Source: Anarhynchus alexandrinus (Eukaryota; Chordata; Aves; Charadriiformes; Charadriidae). From it: 64,000 nucleotides of DNA. The first letter of the stretch is position 1; every line of letters begins with the position of its first letter. This document shows, one piece after another, positions 59,861 through 64,000 of this stretch. The translations under genes were made by a program, and so were the position numbers. The stretch is taken from assembly GCA_008711295.1 (NCBI GenBank), contig VUYV01000081.1, forward strand, positions 917,314 to 981,313, given 5' to 3'. Below the pieces are notes generated by a model, which was not told the origin of the DNA, did no database searches, and saw only the letters and a program-made list of their open reading frames with translations.

Positions 59861-61476
59861 TAAGTCCCTGAAGAGAAAGGAACAGGACTTACTGCTGGTT
59901 TTGCGGTCCAGACAACACTCTCATGAAGCTGCATCTGTTAACAGGCACCTTAAAAGCAGCAGTAAGCTTGTAATGAAGAGGAAGAAGTAGACATCCCTGG
60001 TAGTGAGAGAGAAGCAGCAATATGCATTGATTAAACAGCTTACCGCTCACAAATGGGCCAAAACCAAGTAACAGCAAACAGACATAAGGTGGCTACTCTG
60101 ATGAACATCTGCTCCTCTGGCTAAATGATCCCATTTACTACAGAAAATTTATTTTATTCATGCGTTTTCTTCATAGAATGGTTTATTTGAAAAAAAAAAA
60201 AATCATTCTGTATGCTTAAGATTTAAACAATTTCAACCAATGCTCAGTCATTTATTATATGCGGAATAGAAGATATTAAATATGGCCATGCAATTCAATA
60301 ATTACATAAATAACCTAGCTAATATTAATATGCATTAAAGTAACTCTTTCCACAAGGGCTTGTATAACCTTAACCTGCGAGATCCGTGTGAATCTTCTTC
60401 GGAATCTTTATTAGGTGTTTATTGCAAAAGAGTAGGACCAGTAGCTGGGTCAACTGCCTAGGAAAGTCACGGAGAGAGTTTCAGATAACAGGAATTTCTA
60501 CGAATTTAATACTGTACCTTGATACTCTAGAAAATAATGGAATTTATTTCCTACAAAGTGATGTATTCTTTTGACGTGAACCATCTGTCAAGCCTATAGC
60601 TGGACCTGCCTCAGGTATTCCCAAGAGTCAAGCGGCTTCTGAAATAGGAAGAATTGTGGAGTTAGACATATTTTGACTCAGTGTAAAAAGCAAGGAAATT
60701 TAGAGGGAAGTGCAGGCAGTTGGTAAAAACTCAGTAGCACAGGAAAGTTGAAATTCCCAACTGTACGAGGTGGCAACACCAGAGGTCATTACTTAACGTG
60801 ATTCAGGGAACACAAGGGCACCCCTTACCCTTGCTGTAAGCAGCCATGCCAATAAATGGGTTTTTGTTTCCATCCACAGAAACAAGCTCCTCTTTTTACA
60901 AACTCCATGGGTATTCATCTCTTTCTCTGCCTATGACTCGTTCTTTACAGGTATTGAAAAAGCTTTAATCATCTCGTGAGGAAGACTAGCTAATGGTGCA
61001 TAATTTAAGTGACCAGTCAGACGTCATGGAAAAAGCTAAAGTAGGTGGCTGCAGCTGGATTTTCAAGGCCACTTACAGATTCCAGTTTTCAAGCCATAAG
61101 CCGAGCACTTCTGGAAGAAAAGCAAAAGGAAAAAAAAAAAAAGGAAAGGAAAAAAAAAAAAAAAGAAAGGAAAAAAATCCACCAGAATTCAGATCTATCT
61201 ATGCACAAAAAGTTTAGGAATGGCAAAATACGTTGAAAATTTTGGAGATTTATCTGGAATGAAAAGAGAAGCAATGGTCCCCTGGCAAGTTAAGATGAAA
61301 ACTTGTAAACCTGAGAGTACACACCCAATCCTGTGCTAAGCACTGGCAAATAAAGGGAGTTTGACCACAGCAGTCACAGGTGCAGTTAACCATGCAGTTA
61401 TGAACTAATCAAAGCTTTCACTGATACTTTTGCTGAAAGATCACCAAAACATACTGATTCTTCTCAACGTCTTCAG
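59861..61476. other. AT-rich non-coding stretch
   Basis: No gene is supported. It contains a short A run near 60190-60201 and an A-rich purine tract at 61116-61177. Confidence 0.5.
61116..61177 (+). repeat. A-rich purine tract (A/G low complexity)
   Basis: Runs of 11-15 A are separated by GGAAAGG and GAAAGG. The translated Lys-rich ORFs across it (60-74 codons) are products of the tract. Confidence 0.9.
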
Positions 61477-61549
61477 GTTGGAATTTGGGAAATCTGGATC
61501 CTTGCATTGGAGCAATTTTGTTCCAGCCATGCTCTTGTCCCTGCAAAAG
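61477..61549 (+). CDS. candidate coding exon (weak)
   Basis: An acceptor TTCTTCTCAACGTCTTCAG and donor CAAAAG|GTAAAT bound 73 nt. All three frames are open: phase 2 to 0 reads LEFGKSGSLHWSNFVPAMLL, phase 0 to 1 begins VGIWEIWILALEQFC, and phase 1 to 2 begins WNLGNLDPCIGAIL. Only the splice signals favour it, and the frame is undetermined. Confidence 0.25.
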
Positions 61550-62030
61550 GTAAATTACAGCCACTCTGAAGGGACTGAGCTCAACTCAGGACAAACTGCA
61601 AAACTGGATGTCCTGTGATACACAGCAGCTCGTATTGAGTTTCTTAATGGGCCACCGAGTAGGCTCTTAATCCCTTTGTCCATATTTGCTATCTCAAGAA
61701 ATCAGGATAATAAAAATAATAATGCTTTAAGGGCTTAAGCGATAGGACTTCGGTGATGCATGGGGCTTGGTGCCGGCAGGGCACCTCTCTCCCTGTGTCA
61801 TTACGCAGTGCACGGTGGGACCTCTGTTTTCTTTTGGACGTGGAAGCAGTCAGCAACCACAGCAGTTATCATTAAGTCAGAATGTTCCGTGTCAATTTTA
61901 TCCTGGCAATGCTCTCACTCAGTATAAAGTAACACATCGATAGTGATATTTTATAGTACTATTGTACTGACTGGTGACTAACAATAGTGCAAGTTACCGC
62001 TTAATAGGAGCCCGTGACAGAGTGCAATAG

Positions 62031-62095
62031 TGGCTCAGTTGTTGTGCGATACCCACGACAAAGCAAATTCTTACAGAACTATAACAACTGAGCCA
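62031..62095. repeat. perfect 13-bp inverted repeat with 39-nt spacer
   Basis: TGGCTCAGTTGTT at 62031-62043 is the exact complement of AACAACTGAGCCA at 62083-62095. A second, 7-bp inverted repeat (ATTACCG...CGGTAAT) lies just downstream around 62124-62150. The stem could form a hairpin RNA if transcribed, but the loop is large for a microRNA. Confidence 0.85.
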
Positions 62096-62525
62096 ATTGC
62101 CTAAATCACAGCCAATAAATTACATTACCGCTCTAAGCTGAACGGTAATTAACCATCACACAACGGATGTTTGGGAGTGAGGTGCTCCAACTCCTCTCGT
62201 GATTGCTGCTGTTCTGACTGAAGACAGATGTTTAACTGTGCCAATATACATCAGTCAGTCATCCCGAATGAAAAGCAAAAGTTTTCAAATAAAGTGTGAT
62301 GGAGTAATTAAACTCGTCTGCCTGGAGCTTAAAGCAGATAGCTGGTGATTTGTGCACTCGCAGTAAACTCCTTGCACAACTCCTCTCCTAGTCCTGTCAT
62401 AGTCTGCGTGGCATTGGCTACACCAGGGTAGAAAGATCTCTGCCAGGTGGTATGAGGTCTGTGGTAAAGCAGAGAGAGCTTCTGCTTGGGGAAAAAGAAA
62501 GTGCCTATGCTTTTAGGGTTTAGAT

Positions 62526-62577
62526 TTTTTTTGGTTGTTTTTGTTGTTTTTTGTTTTTGGGTTGTTTTTTTTTTCAA
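62526..62577. repeat. T/G low-complexity tract
   Basis: Runs of T broken by GG or G (TTTTTTTTGGTTGTTTTTG and similar). The complementary strand gives the Lys/Thr-rich start of an 82-codon ORF that is not a gene. Confidence 0.9.
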
Positions 62578-64000
62578 CAGTTGCTTTTTACACTGCAGTT
62601 CTTCTTATGGGAAATTTTCTTAGACACGTGCTTTTCCTGGCAGAGCAGCAAACAAAAGGACCTTGAAAACAAGGCAGAAGAACACTATGAAGAAAAGGGA
62701 ATAAGAGACGATTAATAGCTGCATACTAATACTGAACGTTTTTTTACTTCTGTACCAAAAGTAAAATAAAAATTCAGTGAAAGAAAATTTTCTATAGCTG
62801 TTATGAAACAGATTATGAAAGATTAACTTGAATTTTCTGGGAAAATGCTGTACCTTCCTTGCAGCAAATGTGTGTGAGAAGCGGCTCGCTGTTCGAAGCG
62901 GTGGTCAACCCTTCCCAATGAAATGAGAGGCACTTGTCAGATGTGCAGAATAGAAAAGCTGTACAGTTAAAAAGGGAAAGGTTAACAGTCATTCTGAGTT
63001 TCCTCAGCCTCTGTTTGATGGGTAAGAATATTAAACCCGTGTGCTCTGCAGCACAGTGAGTCAGAGTTATCAGGCATAAAGTGCCAAGGTCCACGAGTCC
63101 ACAGGGGCAGACAGTAGTTTACCATAGCCAAAGATCCAAAAGACCTGAGTAAGACCAATATTATTTTGGGGATGCAGTTAAGAACATGGTGTACTTCTGC
63201 AAGAATATTTAATAAAATCCATTTTCTCCTCTGAAGAATTACACACATCCATCTCTGGCATATAAACCAGCCTTTAACAGGGAGGTGCCAAGTACCGATT
63301 CCTGCACCGCAGTTAAGACTATCTTTTGTCTGTCGAGACCACAGCCTCCGAAGCGATAAAGTATCTGGAGTTACAGAGACAGATGTTTGTGGTAAGGTGA
63401 ACGCAGACAGAATCGGATTATACTGACAATATTAAAAATGTAGTTGAGGGAGACAACTCGGGACAAACATCTTTAAAAAGACTTGAAGAATGGAAAGGCA
63501 GCAACAAACGATCCCAGCTGCTAACCAGGAAAAAGACTGAGCCTGGAAAAAAGGAGGGGGGAAAAAAGTTAAGCTTATGAAATGATTAGATAGGTTTTTT
63601 TTATAGATTCATTGTTAATCTTCGCATAAAATATTTTAATTCTAGTAATCAAACATATACTGTGTATACACACAACGATCTGATGGTTCTGGAATTGAAA
63701 AGGAAGATATCACTTTCTCATTCAATTTGTCAAAGCACTCTTCAACACCACAGTTTTATCTGATTCTCTACACTCAAGGTTAAGTTAAGGAATACTTTTT
63801 TTTTTTAAAAACCTTTCAGTTTGTTTGATTTTATACAGAGATCCCATAAAGCCTTTGTATGGAGGATTATCCTGTGAGAAGTTATCTTATGAAAACATCC
63901 ATAGTATCAGCCCTCAGACACAAAACCTCCAAAACTAATTTGATTTTCTGCCTGCCTAAGAATCTCCTAGTTCTTTTTTGACCCGATTAACAGAGAAAAA

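Larger units (their letters stand above)
61550..64000. other. non-coding stretch to the window end
   Basis: No gene is supported. It contains an inverted repeat (62031-62095), a T/G low-complexity tract (62526-62577) and short T runs. ORFs of up to 93 codons have no motif. Confidence 0.45.

Noticed and set aside
1..64000. CRISPR arrays, tRNA or rRNA genes, endogenous retroviral genes, or a bacterial gene system
   Set aside because: I saw no regularly spaced repeats, cloverleaf or rRNA-like sequence, long terminal repeats with gag or pol motifs, or ribosome-binding-site-led gene strings.

Overview
The window looks like a piece of a bird genome. The main evidence is ten copies or fragments of the chicken-repeat-1 (CR1) LINE. 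They carry the avian hallmarks: the octamer tail built on ATTCTATG, the 3' block 'TGGTTTAGGTTGGAAAGGACC' or its complement, and the C-terminal part of CR1 ORF2. The rest is AT-leaning, gene-poor DNA with poly-A and poly-T tracts and a few CpG-dense patches, as expected for introns or intergenic sequence of a vertebrate. I see no bacterial operon, CRISPR array, viral genome, rRNA or tRNA.

Coding content is sparse. No single reading frame is long enough to be an intact gene, and most ORFs of 60-200 codons behave like chance. Several short plus-strand segments have good splice sites, a readable frame and protein-like translations: 44026-44150, 57118-57176, 57311-57355 and 3668-3806, with weaker ones at 174-220, 26786-26838, 55758-55855, 59446-59491 and 61477-61549. 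The frames of 174-220, 3668-3806, 44026-44150 and 57311-57355 join without a break. The most economical reading is that the window is mostly introns of one plus-strand gene with small exons and introns up to about 40 kb. I do not recognise the protein and give no symbol.

Layout. 1-11190: AT-rich non-coding DNA with two exon candidates and an ancient repeat remnant. 11195-11480: a CpG-dense patch, possibly a promoter. 11906-35006: CR1-rich stretch with eight copies or pieces, including one with an open 3' ORF2 segment at 34229-35006. 33672 and 38419: single-N contig joins. 36286-40552: an apparent 2,133-bp tandem duplication split exactly by the second N, most likely an unmerged allelic contig overlap. 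40609-40890: a second CpG-dense area. 44026-57355: the best exon candidates, with two more CR1 copies. 57356-64000: non-coding DNA with a GC-rich block at 59200-59860, hairpins and homopolymer tracts.

The most useful observations are the two assembly artefacts, which would otherwise be annotated as a duplication and a CR1 insertion, and the candidate multi-exon gene. I found nothing I can defend as a new biological system.
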